A DNA stretch of 64,000 nucleotides, taken from positions 1-64,000 of the forward strand of contig NZ_JARICI010000036.1 in assembly GCF_029257255.1 (NCBI RefSeq), given 5' to 3'. Position 1 is the stretch's first letter; the number at the start of each line of letters is the position of its first letter. Origin of the DNA: Sporosarcina sp. (GTDB lineage Bacteria; Bacillota; Bacilli; Bacillales_A; Planococcaceae). The position numbers and the translations under genes were made by a program. The notes under the pieces were generated by a model, which ran no database searches, was not told the DNA's origin, and saw only the letters and a list, made by a program, of their open reading frames with translations. Of this stretch, positions 52,992 through 61,782 are shown one piece after another.

Positions 52992-53438
52992 TCAGGATTG
53001 ACTAGTGGGAAATAATAACGCATGGATTTCATCTTTATTATGAAGAAAATCCGCGATGGTGTAACCATCAAGCACAGTAAAATACGCTTGCAACGCTTCA
53101 TATAATACACTTTTCAACCGACAGGCTGACGATAAGACACAAAGATTTTTATTTGGATCAAAACATTCGACCAGATGAAAATCGTCTTCCGTTTTACGTA
53201 CGAGCTTGCCGACATTAATATCCTTCGGGTCAACGCTGAGACGAATGCCTCCGCCTCTTCCACGAGTCGTCTCAATCAATTGAAGCTTCCCTAACTCATG
53301 AACAATTTTGGTGAGGTGATTTTTAGAGATTCGATAAGCATCCGAGATTTCTTGAACGGTTGATAGTTCGTCGGGTTGCTTGGAAGCTAGAAAAATCAGT
53401 ACACGCAGCGAGTAATCAGTATACATTGTTAAACGCAT
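52992..53438 (-). CDS. nsrR: NsrR, nitric-oxide-sensing Rrf2 repressor
   Basis: This 148-residue Rrf2-family winged-helix protein has the DNA-recognition helix around YRISKNHLTKIVHELGKL and the wing RGRGGGIRL. Three cysteines in the spacing Cx7Cx5C (from about residue 93) match the [4Fe-4S]/[2Fe-2S] cluster of NsrR. NO destroys the cluster and relieves repression. The divergent hmp gene, with a fitting operator between, is the expected target. Confidence 0.92.
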   Translation of the reverse strand: MRLTMYTDYSLRVLIFLASKQPDELSTVQEISDAYRISKNHLTKIVHELGKLQLIETTRGRGGGIRLSVDPKDINVGKLVRKTEDDFHLVECFDPNKNLCVLSSACRLKSVLYEALQAYFTVLDGYTIADFLHNKDEIHALLFPTSQS

Positions 53439-53571
53439 AGTATCACCACTTCCATTTCTCTTTTCAGTATAACATTTAGAAATGAAAATTCCTTATTCCA
53501 CAACTGGCCTTCTTCAAGAATAAAATGACAGATTATTGAATGAACTGTGTCAAAATCTTGTACTTTATTTA

Positions 53572-53594
53572 AAGATGTATTTTTTATATATCTT
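53572..53594. promoter_or_regulatory. NsrR operator in front of hmp
   Basis: The dyad AAGATGTAT-TTTTT-ATATATCTT (8 of 9 arm positions symmetric) agrees with the NsrR consensus of Bacillales as I recall it (AAGATGYAT ... ATACATCTT). It lies about 60 bp before the hmp start, where it would cover the promoter; a TTGTAC at 53558-53563 is a possible -35. Confidence 0.85.
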
Positions 53595-53652
53595 TAAAGC
53601 GAATAATGTTTTATGATGAGGATATCAAATCCAGAAAGGTTGTGCATTACCC

Positions 53653-54840
53653 ATGTTAGATCAAAAAACTATCGATATTATCAAATCTACAGTACCTGTT
53701 CTTGAGCAGCACGGTAAAACAATTACAACGGTTTTCTATAGAAATATGTTTGAGGCACACCCAGAACTACTAGATATATTCAATCACGCAAATCAGTCAC
53801 AGGGACGTCAGCAGACGGCACTTGCAAATACAGTATACGCAGCAGCACAGCATATCGACAATCTCGGCGCGATTTTGCCGGCAGTTGTACAAATTGCACA
53901 CAAGCACGTATCTTTAGGAATCAAGCCTGAACATTATCCTATCGTAGGAGAGCATTTATTAGGCGCGATCAAAGAAGTTCTTGGTGACGCGGCAACTCCA
54001 GAAATCATCGACGCATGGGCAGCGGCTTACGGCATAATTGCAGATGCATTCATCGGTGTCGAAGCAGAAATGTACGACAATAATGAAAATGCAGACGGCG
54101 GCTGGAAAATGTTCAAGGATTTTGAAATCGTGGACAAAGTAGAGGAAAGCGACATTATCACTTCCTTCTATCTAAAGCCTGTTGACGGCAAGAAATTACC
54201 ATACTACTTGCCAGGTCAGTACATCACAATCCGTACATCCATTCCAGGCGCAAAAAACATTGTCAACCGTCAGTACAGTCTGTCTCAGAAATCAAATGAC
54301 GAGACATTCCGTATTTCTGTAAAACGTGAAGACACATTGCAGCCAAACGGCGTTGTGTCTTGCTACTTGCACAACGAAGCATCTGTTGGCGATATTATTG
54401 AAGTCAGTGCACCAGCAGGGGATTTCTATATGGAGGCTACAGGCACAACACCAGTTACATTAATCAGTGGCGGTGTCGGTATTACGCCAATGAAAGCTAT
54501 GTATTCAACAATTGCAGACGTGTCTCCAGAGCGCGAAGTTGCATTCTTGCACTCTGCACGCACTCGCAACCAGCAGGCATTTGCGAAGAAGCTGGAGCAG
54601 TTGAACGCGAAATTGCCTAACTCAACGTATAAAGCTCTTTATTCAGAAGAGGGAGACGGCATGTTCACGCGTGAGTTCCTTCAAGAGAATGTCATCGCAG
54701 GCAGCGACGTGTATATATGCGGACCTACAGGCTTCATGGAGTTCGTCATCCAGCAGCTTCTTGCAATCGGCGTACCGGAAGACAAAGTACACTACGAGTT
54801 CTTCGGACCAGCAGTACAGCTTGAATTAGCAACAGTTTAA
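53653..54840 (+). CDS. hmp: Flavohemoglobin, nitric oxide dioxygenase
   Basis: This 395-residue protein has an N-terminal globin (about 1-140, proximal His in [20 protein letters not shown], 20 residues), an FAD domain with RQYSLSQ near 215 and an NAD domain with [14 protein letters not shown] near 275 and the end EFFGP. It converts NO to nitrate using NAD(P)H and O2. With nsrR divergent and an NsrR operator upstream it forms a nitrosative stress module. Confidence 0.97.
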   Translation: MLDQKTIDIIKSTVPVLEQHGKTITTVFYRNMFEAHPELLDIFNHANQSQGRQQTALANTVYAAAQHIDNLGAILPAVVQIAHKHVSLGIKPEHYPIVGEHLLGAIKEVLGDAATPEIIDAWAAAYGIIADAFIGVEAEMYDNNENADGGWKMFKDFEIVDKVEESDIITSFYLKPVDGKKLPYYLPGQYITIRTSIPGAKNIVNRQYSLSQKSNDETFRISVKREDTLQPNGVVSCYLHNEASVGDIIEVSAPAGDFYMEATGTTPVTLISGGVGITPMKAMYSTIADVSPEREVAFLHSARTRNQQAFAKKLEQLNAKLPNSTYKALYSEEGDGMFTREFLQENVIAGSDVYICGPTGFMEFVIQQLLAIGVPEDKVHYEFFGPAVQLELATV

Positions 54841-54850
54841 TAAGACAAGC

Positions 54851-54882
54851 AAAAGCCCGCGATTCATTTCGCGGGCTTTTTT
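54851..54882 (+). terminator. Terminator after hmp
   Basis: AAAAGCCCGCGA and TCGCGGGCTTTT pair as a perfect 12-bp stem around a 6-nt loop, followed by more T on the plus strand. Confidence 0.92.
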
Positions 54883-54914
54883 GTATAGTGTTTAAAAGAT
54901 TACTTTGGGTTGCA

Positions 54915-55018
54915 GTTTGGGATTTGCGCTTCAGCCGGTACGCTTTCCCGAGGCGACTCCCGGAGGCTCAAGCCACGCCCTCAGGAAAGCGTCCGTCTGA
55001 AACGCAGGGAAACGGTAT
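54915..55018. repeat. Dispersed repeat copy 2, longer form with inverted repeat
   Basis: About 100 bp of GC-rich sequence between the hmp terminator and the end of the convergent YkvI-like gene. It contains ACGCTTTCC and GGAAAGCGT as inverted arms (near 54939 and 54984). The last 29 bp match copy 1 (12902-12930, reverse orientation) with one change. The style (short GC-rich inverted arms, 3' of convergent genes) is that of repeats common in Bacillaceae and Planococcaceae genomes. Confidence 0.75.
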
Positions 55019-55026
55019 CCTACCAC

Positions 55027-56079
55027 TTACAAACTTTTCTTTGCCATACCAAACGAAGCAACAATCAATGCCCCCACCAAGAACAATCCTAGATAACCGA
55101 CGAGCGGGTAGAAGTATCTTACTAGATTTGTGAAGCCGAAGAAGCTTAGGCCGTAGCCGATGAGCAGTGCGAATGCGACGAACCATCTGAACTTTGTTGT
55201 TCCGCTCTCAATAAACCGTGCACCAAAAGCGTAGAACATGCTGACGGCCGTGTTGAAAATCATGCCGTACAACACAAGCGACATGAAGATCGCAAACACC
55301 GGCGAAATATCATTAATGATGGCAAGCATCGGCATTTCCGTCCCCGCCACTGTATCCACCTTCGAAAAAATCGCCAGATGACTCAGCAAAATTAAAACAC
55401 CTAAACCCAAGCCACCGACAAAACCGCCCCAGCCCGCAATCCGTTCATTTTTTTCTGCTCCGCCCATGACAATCGCCATCGAAGCACCGAGTGCGATATT
55501 GAACGATACATAATTAGCGGCAGACAGAAACCAGTTCGGCAATGTAGTCGGCACTGCCTGCGCCACAGGATCCAGCACGGCGAATGTCGTATCCATCGTC
55601 ACCAGACAATAAACAGATACACCGATCACTGTGATGATCAGAAATGGTGTAATGCTGCCAATCACCGCCACCACTTTATCCACATCAAGCAGCATCGTTA
55701 AAAACACCAGTACTATCATCAATAAACTGCCTACAAATGAAGGCAACTCGAATTGCTGCTGCAGATTGGCCCCTGCTCCTGCAAGCATGACGACACCTAC
55801 ACCGAACAGTGTGAAAATAATAATCGCATCTACTACTGCACCTAAATAGCGTCCGCTGATTTTATATATTACATCTTTATGAGAATTGGTATGCATGCGG
55901 CTCCCTAAGCGTGTCAGCGTCATGCCCAAATAGGCGAACAACGCTGTACAGACAATCGCACCCGCTATTCCCCACAGGCCAAAGCTCGTAAAATAAGTCA
56001 TGATTTCATTTCCGGAAGCAAATCCTGCCCCGACAATAATGCCAATAAAGGCGCTTGCCATCTTTAATACGTCTTTCAT
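55027..56079 (-). CDS. YkvI-like polytopic membrane protein
   Basis: This 350-residue protein has about ten hydrophobic helices and starts KDVLKMASAFIGIIVGAGFA after the initiator (20 residues), with the glycine-rich first helix (GAGFASGNEI) typical of APC/LeuT-fold transporters. It matches the YkvI group, whose substrate is unknown. The frame runs another 51 codons upstream into the end of mag, but AGGA lies just before the chosen ATG and this removes the overlap. It follows mag by about 40 bp. Confidence 0.82.
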   Translation of the reverse strand: MKDVLKMASAFIGIIVGAGFASGNEIMTYFTSFGLWGIAGAIVCTALFAYLGMTLTRLGSRMHTNSHKDVIYKISGRYLGAVVDAIIIFTLFGVGVVMLAGAGANLQQQFELPSFVGSLLMIVLVFLTMLLDVDKVVAVIGSITPFLIITVIGVSVYCLVTMDTTFAVLDPVAQAVPTTLPNWFLSAANYVSFNIALGASMAIVMGGAEKNERIAGWGGFVGGLGLGVLILLSHLAIFSKVDTVAGTEMPMLAIINDISPVFAIFMSLVLYGMIFNTAVSMFYAFGARFIESGTTKFRWFVAFALLIGYGLSFFGFTNLVRYFYPLVGYLGLFLVGALIVASFGMAKKSL

Positions 56080-56119
56080 AGTATTCCTATCCCTCTCTAA
56101 ATTGGTCTTCCTGTATAAT

Positions 56120-56716
56120 TTATTTCCTGTATTTCGAGACGAATGGGTTATCTTTTTCATAAAATCGCCACGGATAATGAACGGCTTCACCGGAGTTTCC
56201 GATGCCGACACGGGGACTGGTCTCCACTTCATTCATCGCTAGCCCTTCCGCGATATACAACGGTTTTTCTGCCCAGTTATGACCATAATATTTCATAGTG
56301 ACCCCAAGCGCTTTGGACAGCTTGCCGGGGCCGTTGGTCAGATCAGCTATCTTCTTAATATGACTTCCCCGGTTTTCCTGCATCTGTTCCAGTCCTTCTA
56401 CCGGCTCTCCTGCCCGCAGAAGTACGGCATGAGGAGTTCCTTCAGCGGCAGCGACTACGTTCATCAGGACATGTGTATGCATCTGGTATGTATATACCGA
56501 TCCAGCTTCTCCAAACATCACTTCTGTTCGTTTAGTGGGGCGGTTGCTGAAACTGTGAGCTGCGCGATCTTCCGGTCCATGATATGCTTCCGTTTCCACA
56601 ATACGAACCGCCAGCAAACCCTCTGGACTTTCATGAACAATATATTTGCCGACTAAACTGTGGGCAAGTTGCAGTACCGGTTCCTGAAAAAAAGACGGAT
56701 CGATTGGTTCATACAT
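56120..56716 (-). CDS. DNA-3-methyladenine glycosylase (AAG type)
   Basis: This 198-residue protein of the AAG/MPG family has VRIVETEAYHGPEDRAAHSF near residue 37 (20 residues), with the catalytic glutamate, and MHTHVLMNVVAAAEGTPHAV near 78 (20 residues). It removes alkylated purines from DNA. B. subtilis has the counterpart YxlJ. It lies between the ABC exporter gene and the YkvI-like gene, all on the minus strand. Confidence 0.93.
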   Translation of the reverse strand: MYEPIDPSFFQEPVLQLAHSLVGKYIVHESPEGLLAVRIVETEAYHGPEDRAAHSFSNRPTKRTEVMFGEAGSVYTYQMHTHVLMNVVAAAEGTPHAVLLRAGEPVEGLEQMQENRGSHIKKIADLTNGPGKLSKALGVTMKYYGHNWAEKPLYIAEGLAMNEVETSPRVGIGNSGEAVHYPWRFYEKDNPFVSKYRK

Positions 56717-56738
56717 AGTATCTTCTCCTTTTTCTCAT

Positions 56739-58463
56739 TCAGGCGAGGCCTTGACCTGCAGCAAATTCACGATAAAGCATATGCGTTTGCACAAGCTCTT
56801 CATGCGTTCCTCTGCCTGTTATTTTGCCGTCTTCTAAAAACAGCAATTGATCGGCGTGTAAAACGGTGGCCAGCCGATGAGCAATAATTAATGTGGTGCG
56901 GCCCTTCATTAAGTGATGCAGCGCTTCTTGAACATGCGTTTCAGAACCGCTGTCTAAGTTAGAAGTCGCTTCATCAAGCAGTAAGATCTCCGGGTCATGC
57001 AGCAGGGCGCGTGCAATTGCAATCCTTTGCCTTTGACCGCCTGACAGCTTCATGCCCCGCTCTCCGACCCATGTTTCAAATTGGTCCGGCATGTCTTTTA
57101 TAAATGAATAGGCATTGGCTGCACTTGCCGCTTCTATGACTTTTTCCATCGGCGGCCGCTGTTCTAACCCGTACGCAATATTATCGAGGATCGTGCCGCT
57201 CAATAACGGACTTTCCTGCGACACATAGCCGATTCGCTGGCGCCATTTTGATAAAGGAATATCGTTTACCGGAGCGTCACCCAATAAAATCTCGCCCGCG
57301 ACCGGCTGGTAAAAGCGTTCAACCAGCGAGAAAATGGTTGTTTTCCCGCCGCCACTCGGACCGACAAATGCCGTGACAGTGCCTCTTTCCGCTGTAAACG
57401 AAATACCGTTTACTACTTGTTTCCCCTCATCATATGCAAAATGAACATCTGAAAATGTCAGCGCTGACTCAGACTGTACTGGTAATTCTCCTTCAGATGG
57501 TTCAGATTTCATTCGTAGAATCCCTTGAATGCGCTCTGTGGCTCCTACTGCCTTTTGGAAAGAAGTAAAGAACTGTGCCATCTGAGCAAATGGCATGATA
57601 ATCTGGAATAACAGGAAAATGACAGCCACTAATGTCCCTGCAGACAGTGTACCTTTGGCAACTTGCGCGCCACCGTAACCAAGAATCACCACTAGGATGC
57701 CCATCATCGTCAGCATCATGATTGGTGAAATGACGGCTTGAATTTTCGCTTCTTTTAAGCCATAACGGAACAATGATTGTATCGCTGTCTTTCCTTTTTC
57801 ACTTTCTGCCGGTTCTGCACGATAAGCTTTTACTAATCGGATATCGCCGAGTACACGACCCAAGTGTCCTGAGAACTTCGCCATCTCCGCCTGTGTTGCT
57901 TTCGCCACTTTATGCATAAGACGGCCGAGCGGATATAATATCGCCATGCTGACCGGCACGCTGACGAGCATGATAATCGTCATTTTCCAGTCCAGCACGA
58001 GCAGGATGATGACGGCTCCGATGATGGAAATCATGCCGGAAATGAACGATACTAGATGCTCAGACACGAGAGACTTTAATACCGTCGTATCCTGTGTAAT
58101 GCGGCTCATAGTCTCTCCTGTTTCATTCTGATCAAAATACGGCACGGGCAGACGCAGAACTTTCTGCCATAATTGATTTCGCAGATCTGCCACTACCGTT
58201 TCTCCTATGTAGGCAAGCATATAGTAGGAAAAGCCGCCCGTAATCGCCTGGACGACAAATAAGATGAGCAGGAACAAACCAGTTTTCCAGTTCATCAGCT
58301 CACTTGTAAAAGAATCCACCAAGTCTTTGGTAATCAGAGGGACAGCTAAGCCTGCTGCGGTTTCGACGAGTGATAAAAGTAAAGCAATTGCGGTGACGGC
58401 TACAGGCCAATGCAGCGTTTTGATTAGACTAAAAAAGTTTTGTAACGATCCGGCTGATTTCAT
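56739..58463 (-). CDS. ABC exporter half-transporter (BmrA/LmrA-like)
   Basis: This 574-residue fusion of a six-helix permease domain (about 1-315) and an ATPase has Walker A GPSGGGKTTIF near 365, signature LSGGQRQRIAIARALL near 470, Walker B EILLLDEATSNLDS and H-loop IIAHR. It works as homodimer or heterodimer and resembles multidrug exporters such as BmrA; the substrate is unknown. An in-frame TTG two codons before the chosen ATG is only 4 nt from GAGG, whereas the ATG is 10 nt away; both remain possible. No partner half-transporter adjoins it. Confidence 0.9.
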   Translation of the reverse strand: MKSAGSLQNFFSLIKTLHWPVAVTAIALLLSLVETAAGLAVPLITKDLVDSFTSELMNWKTGLFLLILFVVQAITGGFSYYMLAYIGETVVADLRNQLWQKVLRLPVPYFDQNETGETMSRITQDTTVLKSLVSEHLVSFISGMISIIGAVIILLVLDWKMTIIMLVSVPVSMAILYPLGRLMHKVAKATQAEMAKFSGHLGRVLGDIRLVKAYRAEPAESEKGKTAIQSLFRYGLKEAKIQAVISPIMMLTMMGILVVILGYGGAQVAKGTLSAGTLVAVIFLLFQIIMPFAQMAQFFTSFQKAVGATERIQGILRMKSEPSEGELPVQSESALTFSDVHFAYDEGKQVVNGISFTAERGTVTAFVGPSGGGKTTIFSLVERFYQPVAGEILLGDAPVNDIPLSKWRQRIGYVSQESPLLSGTILDNIAYGLEQRPPMEKVIEAASAANAYSFIKDMPDQFETWVGERGMKLSGGQRQRIAIARALLHDPEILLLDEATSNLDSGSETHVQEALHHLMKGRTTLIIAHRLATVLHADQLLFLEDGKITGRGTHEELVQTHMLYREFAAGQGLA

Positions 58464-58486
58464 TTGCAACGGTCCTCTTCTCTATC

Positions 58487-59149
58487 TTATTCCCATGGTT
58501 TGCTGTGTAGCGCTTGCAGGTATTCACCAATCCTCATCCAGTCCTCTTCCAAATTGGGTCTGAGTGACGGCCGGTAGAAAATGGACGCGGGATGAAACGT
58601 CGGCAGAATAGTATAGGACTGTTCTGTCCAGCTATATTGTTTGTCTTCAAGCCTCTGTAGATATTGGACTGACTGCGTCAACAGCTGGCCATGCAGCTCT
58701 GTCACTTTGGCATGTTTGCCGAGCAGTCGCTGCAAACCTACATTACCAAGTGTGACGATGAGTCCTGGCTTTAAGTTCGCTACTTCATAATCCAACACAG
58801 GCGCATGAGCCAGCTGTTCTTTTTGTGTGGGTGGACGATTATATTTACGTTCCGTCAATGTGCCGTCCCGTTCCTTCTTTGTGCCCCATCTGTATGGACG
58901 ACTGCGAAATGCACTGGTCATGTAGACATCTTCCCTTGATAAACCGACCGAAGCGAGTGATTTCATTAATTCGTTTCCCGCACGTCCGATGAACGGCACG
59001 CCATGTACGCCTTCGTGCTCGCCCGGTGCCTCTCCGATTAAAAGAATCGCGGGTGATTCAGGACCCTCTCCCTGAACGAAGCCTTCCACTTGAAACCCTT
59101 CGCTGCGTTCCAGTGCAAGACGGGCAATTTCATCTGGAATCCGAAACAT
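58487..59149 (-). CDS. Uracil-DNA glycosylase superfamily protein without cysteines
   Basis: This 220-residue protein has the family 4-like motif 1 LIGEAPGEHEGVHGVPFIGRAG (landmark GEAPG and PFIGRAG) near residue 38, the motif TLGNVGLQRLLG near 133 and the terminal FHPASIFYRP near 188. Family 4 enzymes carry an iron-sulfur cluster held by four Cys; this protein contains no cysteine at all, so it must lack the cluster. Uracil excision is likely from the motifs but the subfamily may differ in substrate. A frame 18 codons longer is open; the chosen ATG follows AAGGGAG. Confidence 0.82.
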   Translation of the reverse strand: MFRIPDEIARLALERSEGFQVEGFVQGEGPESPAILLIGEAPGEHEGVHGVPFIGRAGNELMKSLASVGLSREDVYMTSAFRSRPYRWGTKKERDGTLTERKYNRPPTQKEQLAHAPVLDYEVANLKPGLIVTLGNVGLQRLLGKHAKVTELHGQLLTQSVQYLQRLEDKQYSWTEQSYTILPTFHPASIFYRPSLRPNLEEDWMRIGEYLQALHSKPWE

Positions 59150-59212
59150 CGTATCAACTCCCTTACTGTAAGTATAAGGCTTAAATAGCCGAATCAAAAA
59201 CATTTGCCATTG

Positions 59213-59246
59213 AAAAAGCCGCCCCCATTTATGGTAAATGGAAACG
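59213..59246 (-). terminator. Terminator after niaP
   Basis: On the minus strand CCATTT and AAATGG (extended by weaker outer pairs) form a hairpin followed by TTTTT, just beyond the niaP stop. Confidence 0.6.
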
Positions 59247-59258
59247 ACTTATCTTATT

Positions 59259-60458
59259 CTATGCTAATTCTGTTTGTTTTGTTTCTGTTCCAAGCAGTAC
59301 AACCGATAATACACCAATCATAATCGCTGCACAGAAAATACCGAATATGATACCGAATCCGTAACCTGCCGTCAGTAACGATCCGACAAGAAGAGGACCG
59401 AATATACCGCCGACCCGGCCAACTGCTGCCGCAACGCCCGAACCTGTCGCACGTATTGCGGTCGGATATTGTTCTGGTGAATAGGCGTACAATGCACCCC
59501 ATGCTCCTAAGTTAAAGAATGAAAGAAATGCACCTGCAATCATTAATGTAACCAAAGTATCCGCATTTCCGAACGCCAACGCGCTAAGTGCAGTACCGAA
59601 TAAATACGTTGCAAGGACAAATTTGCGTCCTGCACGTTCAATTAGCCAGGCGGCACTGAAATAGCCTGGCAGCTGTGCCAAAGTCATAATCAGCACATAG
59701 CCAAAACTTTTAATTAGACTGAAGCCTTTAATCACCATGACACTTGGCAGCCACAGGAACATACCATAATAGGAAAAGACTACAGCAAACCAGACAATCC
59801 ACAGCATGATCGTGCGCTTTCTAAATTCCGGAGTGAGCAATTGCTTGAGCTTCTGCCCCGCGGATTGCTCCGTCTTGCCTTCTTGAACAAACTTCTTTGA
59901 ATCCGGCAGATTACGTCGTAAATAAATGGCGTAAAATGCAGGTAATGCTGTGATGATCAGCGCAACACGCCAGCCGTAACTTGGGATAACAAAATAGGCG
60001 ATCAAAGCAGCGATAAGCCATCCTGCAGCCCAGAAACTTTCTAGCAGAACGACAACGCGCCCACGCTCTTTTGCAGATACGCTTTCTGAAACTAATGTAG
60101 AAGCTACAGGCAACTCCCCGCCAAGACCTGCACCAACTAAAAAGCGCAGAATCAGGAATGCCCATAACGCTGTGGTCAACGCAGACAAACCGCTCGCAAC
60201 AGAAAATATGACCAATGTCATCATAAATACTTGCCTGCGTCCAATACGGTCTGCCAACAGTCCAAAGCCGAATGCACCGACTGCCATTCCAATTGAGTTG
60301 ACACTGCCGATCCAGCCCATCTCTGAAGAAGTTAAATTCCATTCTACCGCAAGTGCTGCGATGACAAAAGACAGGATCCCGACATCCATCGCGTCAAACA
60401 TCCAGCCAGTACCTGCGATACCAAGCAATTTATTACGTGAGATTTCTTTCTTTTTCAC
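59259..60458 (-). CDS. niaP: NiaP-type niacin transporter (MFS)
   Basis: This 399-residue twelve-helix MFS protein reads very close to B. subtilis NiaP (YceI) as I recall it: GWMFDAMDVGILSFVIAALA near residue 17 (20 residues), FGLLADRIGRRQVF near 75 and ELPVASTLVSESVSAKERGR near 125 (20 residues), with EQYPTAIRATGSG in the second half. NiaP imports nicotinate or nicotinamide for NAD synthesis and is under NiaR in many Firmicutes. A palindrome overlapping the promoter supports a repressor here. Confidence 0.88.
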   Translation of the reverse strand: MKKKEISRNKLLGIAGTGWMFDAMDVGILSFVIAALAVEWNLTSSEMGWIGSVNSIGMAVGAFGFGLLADRIGRRQVFMMTLVIFSVASGLSALTTALWAFLILRFLVGAGLGGELPVASTLVSESVSAKERGRVVVLLESFWAAGWLIAALIAYFVIPSYGWRVALIITALPAFYAIYLRRNLPDSKKFVQEGKTEQSAGQKLKQLLTPEFRKRTIMLWIVWFAVVFSYYGMFLWLPSVMVIKGFSLIKSFGYVLIMTLAQLPGYFSAAWLIERAGRKFVLATYLFGTALSALAFGNADTLVTLMIAGAFLSFFNLGAWGALYAYSPEQYPTAIRATGSGVAAAVGRVGGIFGPLLVGSLLTAGYGFGIIFGIFCAAIMIGVLSVVLLGTETKQTELA

Positions 60459-60497
60459 AAGTCTTCTACCTTTCTCTTGTAGAGTTTTTCAATGTCT

Positions 60498-60514
60498 TTA
60501 CACGTGTAATTATA
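60498..60514 (-). promoter_or_regulatory. niaP promoter -10 with overlapping palindrome
   Basis: On the minus strand an extended -10 (TGGTATAAT; box at 60509-60514) lacks a good -35. It runs directly into the perfect 12-bp palindrome TTACACGTGTAA (60498-60509), which covers the expected transcript start. By position it is a repressor site; NiaR is the natural candidate for a niacin transporter, but I cannot confirm its consensus from memory. Confidence 0.65.
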
Positions 60515-60583
60515 CCACTGTATGACGTATTTTTACTAGTTTAGTTTTAGGCAGGAGAATCGCGAATGAGTATGGGAGAGGCT

Positions 60584-60722
60584 ATGAGCACGGAACAGAC
60601 GTGTATGATCTTGGAATCAAGCGGTATGGTCACGCGGCTGCTCGATATGAGCATAAATTTTAACGGAATGAGCGGCAGTATGGGTGCTAATAGGACATGC
60701 ATGATCAACTACATCTGCATCC
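60584..60722. repeat. Array B: five units on an exact 21-bp period plus partial units
   Basis: Units start at 60584 (ATGAGCAC), 60605 (ATGATCTT), 60626 (ATGGTCAC), 60647 (ATGAGCAT) and 60668 (ATGAGCGG), each 21 bp apart. An ATGAG lies 18 bp before the first, and further ATG units at 60680 and 60701 are again 21 bp apart but out of phase by 12 bp. Motif and period equal array A, 20 kb away. The plus frame is open for 61 codons from 60566 with an AGGAG before it and Met at every seventh residue; I regard that as a product of the period, not as a gene. Confidence 0.8.
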
Positions 60723-60751
60723 ATCTGCATTCTACCCTAAATTCCATATAA

Positions 60752-60782
60752 AAATCCCGAAAGACTAAGTCTCCCGGGATTT
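60752..60782 (-). terminator. Terminator of the siderophore transporter operon
   Basis: On the minus strand AAATCCCG and CGGGATTT form an 8-bp stem with an inner AGACT/AGTCT stem and a following TTTTT. It lies 10 bp past the binding-protein stop codon. Confidence 0.85.
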
Positions 60783-60791
60783 GATTGCTTA

Positions 60792-61760
60792 TTATAGTCC
60801 AGCTTCTACTTCTTTGATCATTTCTTTCAATGATTGAAGTCCGCCGCCTGACAAGTACCAATATTCACCGTTCAGGTAAACAATTTTTTCATTTTGGAAC
60901 GCGTTTGTTTTCTTAACCAAGTCGTTTTCAACAGAATCTTTTGCTGATGCACCGTTACCGATTGCTGCATCACGGTCGATGACGAACAGGATATCAGGAT
61001 TTGTGTCCAAGATGTATTCAAACGTAATGTTCTGACCGTGTGTGGAAGCTTCAATCTTTTCATCCGCAGGCTCAAAACCGAATACGTCGTGAATCAACCC
61101 AAAACGTGAGCTTGGTCCGTATGCACTTACTTTTCCTTCAGTTGCCAGGATCAACAATGCTTTGCCGTCTGATTCAGCAGTCTTCGCTTTGATATCTTCA
61201 ATGCTTGCATCAACTTTATCCAATTCAGCTTTCATTTCATCTTCTTTGTCAAAAATCATTGCAATTTTATCCATGTTTTCTTTGAATGATTCCATGTAGC
61301 GTGTTGTATCTACACCCATGAAGATCGTCGGTGCGATTTTTGAAAGTTCTTCATATGAATCTGACTGACGTCCAGAGATAAAAATTACGTCCGGCTTCAT
61401 TGCATTAATTGCTTCGAAATCAGGCTCTTTCAGGCTTCCCAGGTTTTCGTACTTTTCAGCATCATCGTATTTAGAAAGGTATGCAGGTACATGAGACTGT
61501 GGCAATCCTGCTACTTCAATTCCTAATTCATCCAATGTATCAAGTACACCGTTATCAAAGACAACTACTTTTTCAGGGTTCTTCTCAAGTGTTGTTTCAC
61601 CAAGCTCATGCTTGATTGTGATTTCTGTGCTTTCTTCCACAGCTGGCTTATCTTCTGGTGCCGCGTTGTCAGCCGGCTTGTCTTCTTCTTTCGTGCTGCC
61701 GCAAGCAGCAAGTGCAAGCATTAAAATCAATGCAAATAGGGATAGTGTAAGTTTTTTCAT
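60792..61760 (-). CDS. yclQ: Siderophore-binding lipoprotein (YclQ-like)
   Basis: This 322-residue binding protein has a signal peptide and lipobox ALAAC near residue 20, followed by a polar linker and a class III periplasmic-binding fold (EITIKHELGETTLEKNPEKV near 43, 20 residues; PDVIFISGRQSDSYEELSKI near 120, 20 residues). It should capture a ferric siderophore at the cell surface; B. subtilis YclQ binds petrobactin. GAGGAA precedes the chosen ATG by about 9 nt; a frame 14 codons longer overlaps the ATPase gene end. It is the last gene of the operon. Confidence 0.88.
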   Translation of the reverse strand: MKKLTLSLFALILMLALAACGSTKEEDKPADNAAPEDKPAVEESTEITIKHELGETTLEKNPEKVVVFDNGVLDTLDELGIEVAGLPQSHVPAYLSKYDDAEKYENLGSLKEPDFEAINAMKPDVIFISGRQSDSYEELSKIAPTIFMGVDTTRYMESFKENMDKIAMIFDKEDEMKAELDKVDASIEDIKAKTAESDGKALLILATEGKVSAYGPSSRFGLIHDVFGFEPADEKIEASTHGQNITFEYILDTNPDILFVIDRDAAIGNGASAKDSVENDLVKKTNAFQNEKIVYLNGEYWYLSGGGLQSLKEMIKEVEAGL

Positions 61761-61782
61761 TTGAATTAGTTCCTCGCTTTTT

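Noticed and set aside
56079-56232. 51-codon N-terminal extension of the YkvI-like protein, overlapping mag
   Set aside because: The membrane protein family begins at the later ATG, which has an AGGA site; the extension is polar and out of character.
60566-60751. Plus-strand 61-codon ORF with AGGAG upstream
   Set aside because: Met at each seventh residue follows from the ATG period of array B; array C, with the same period, has stop codons, so coding does not explain the pattern.
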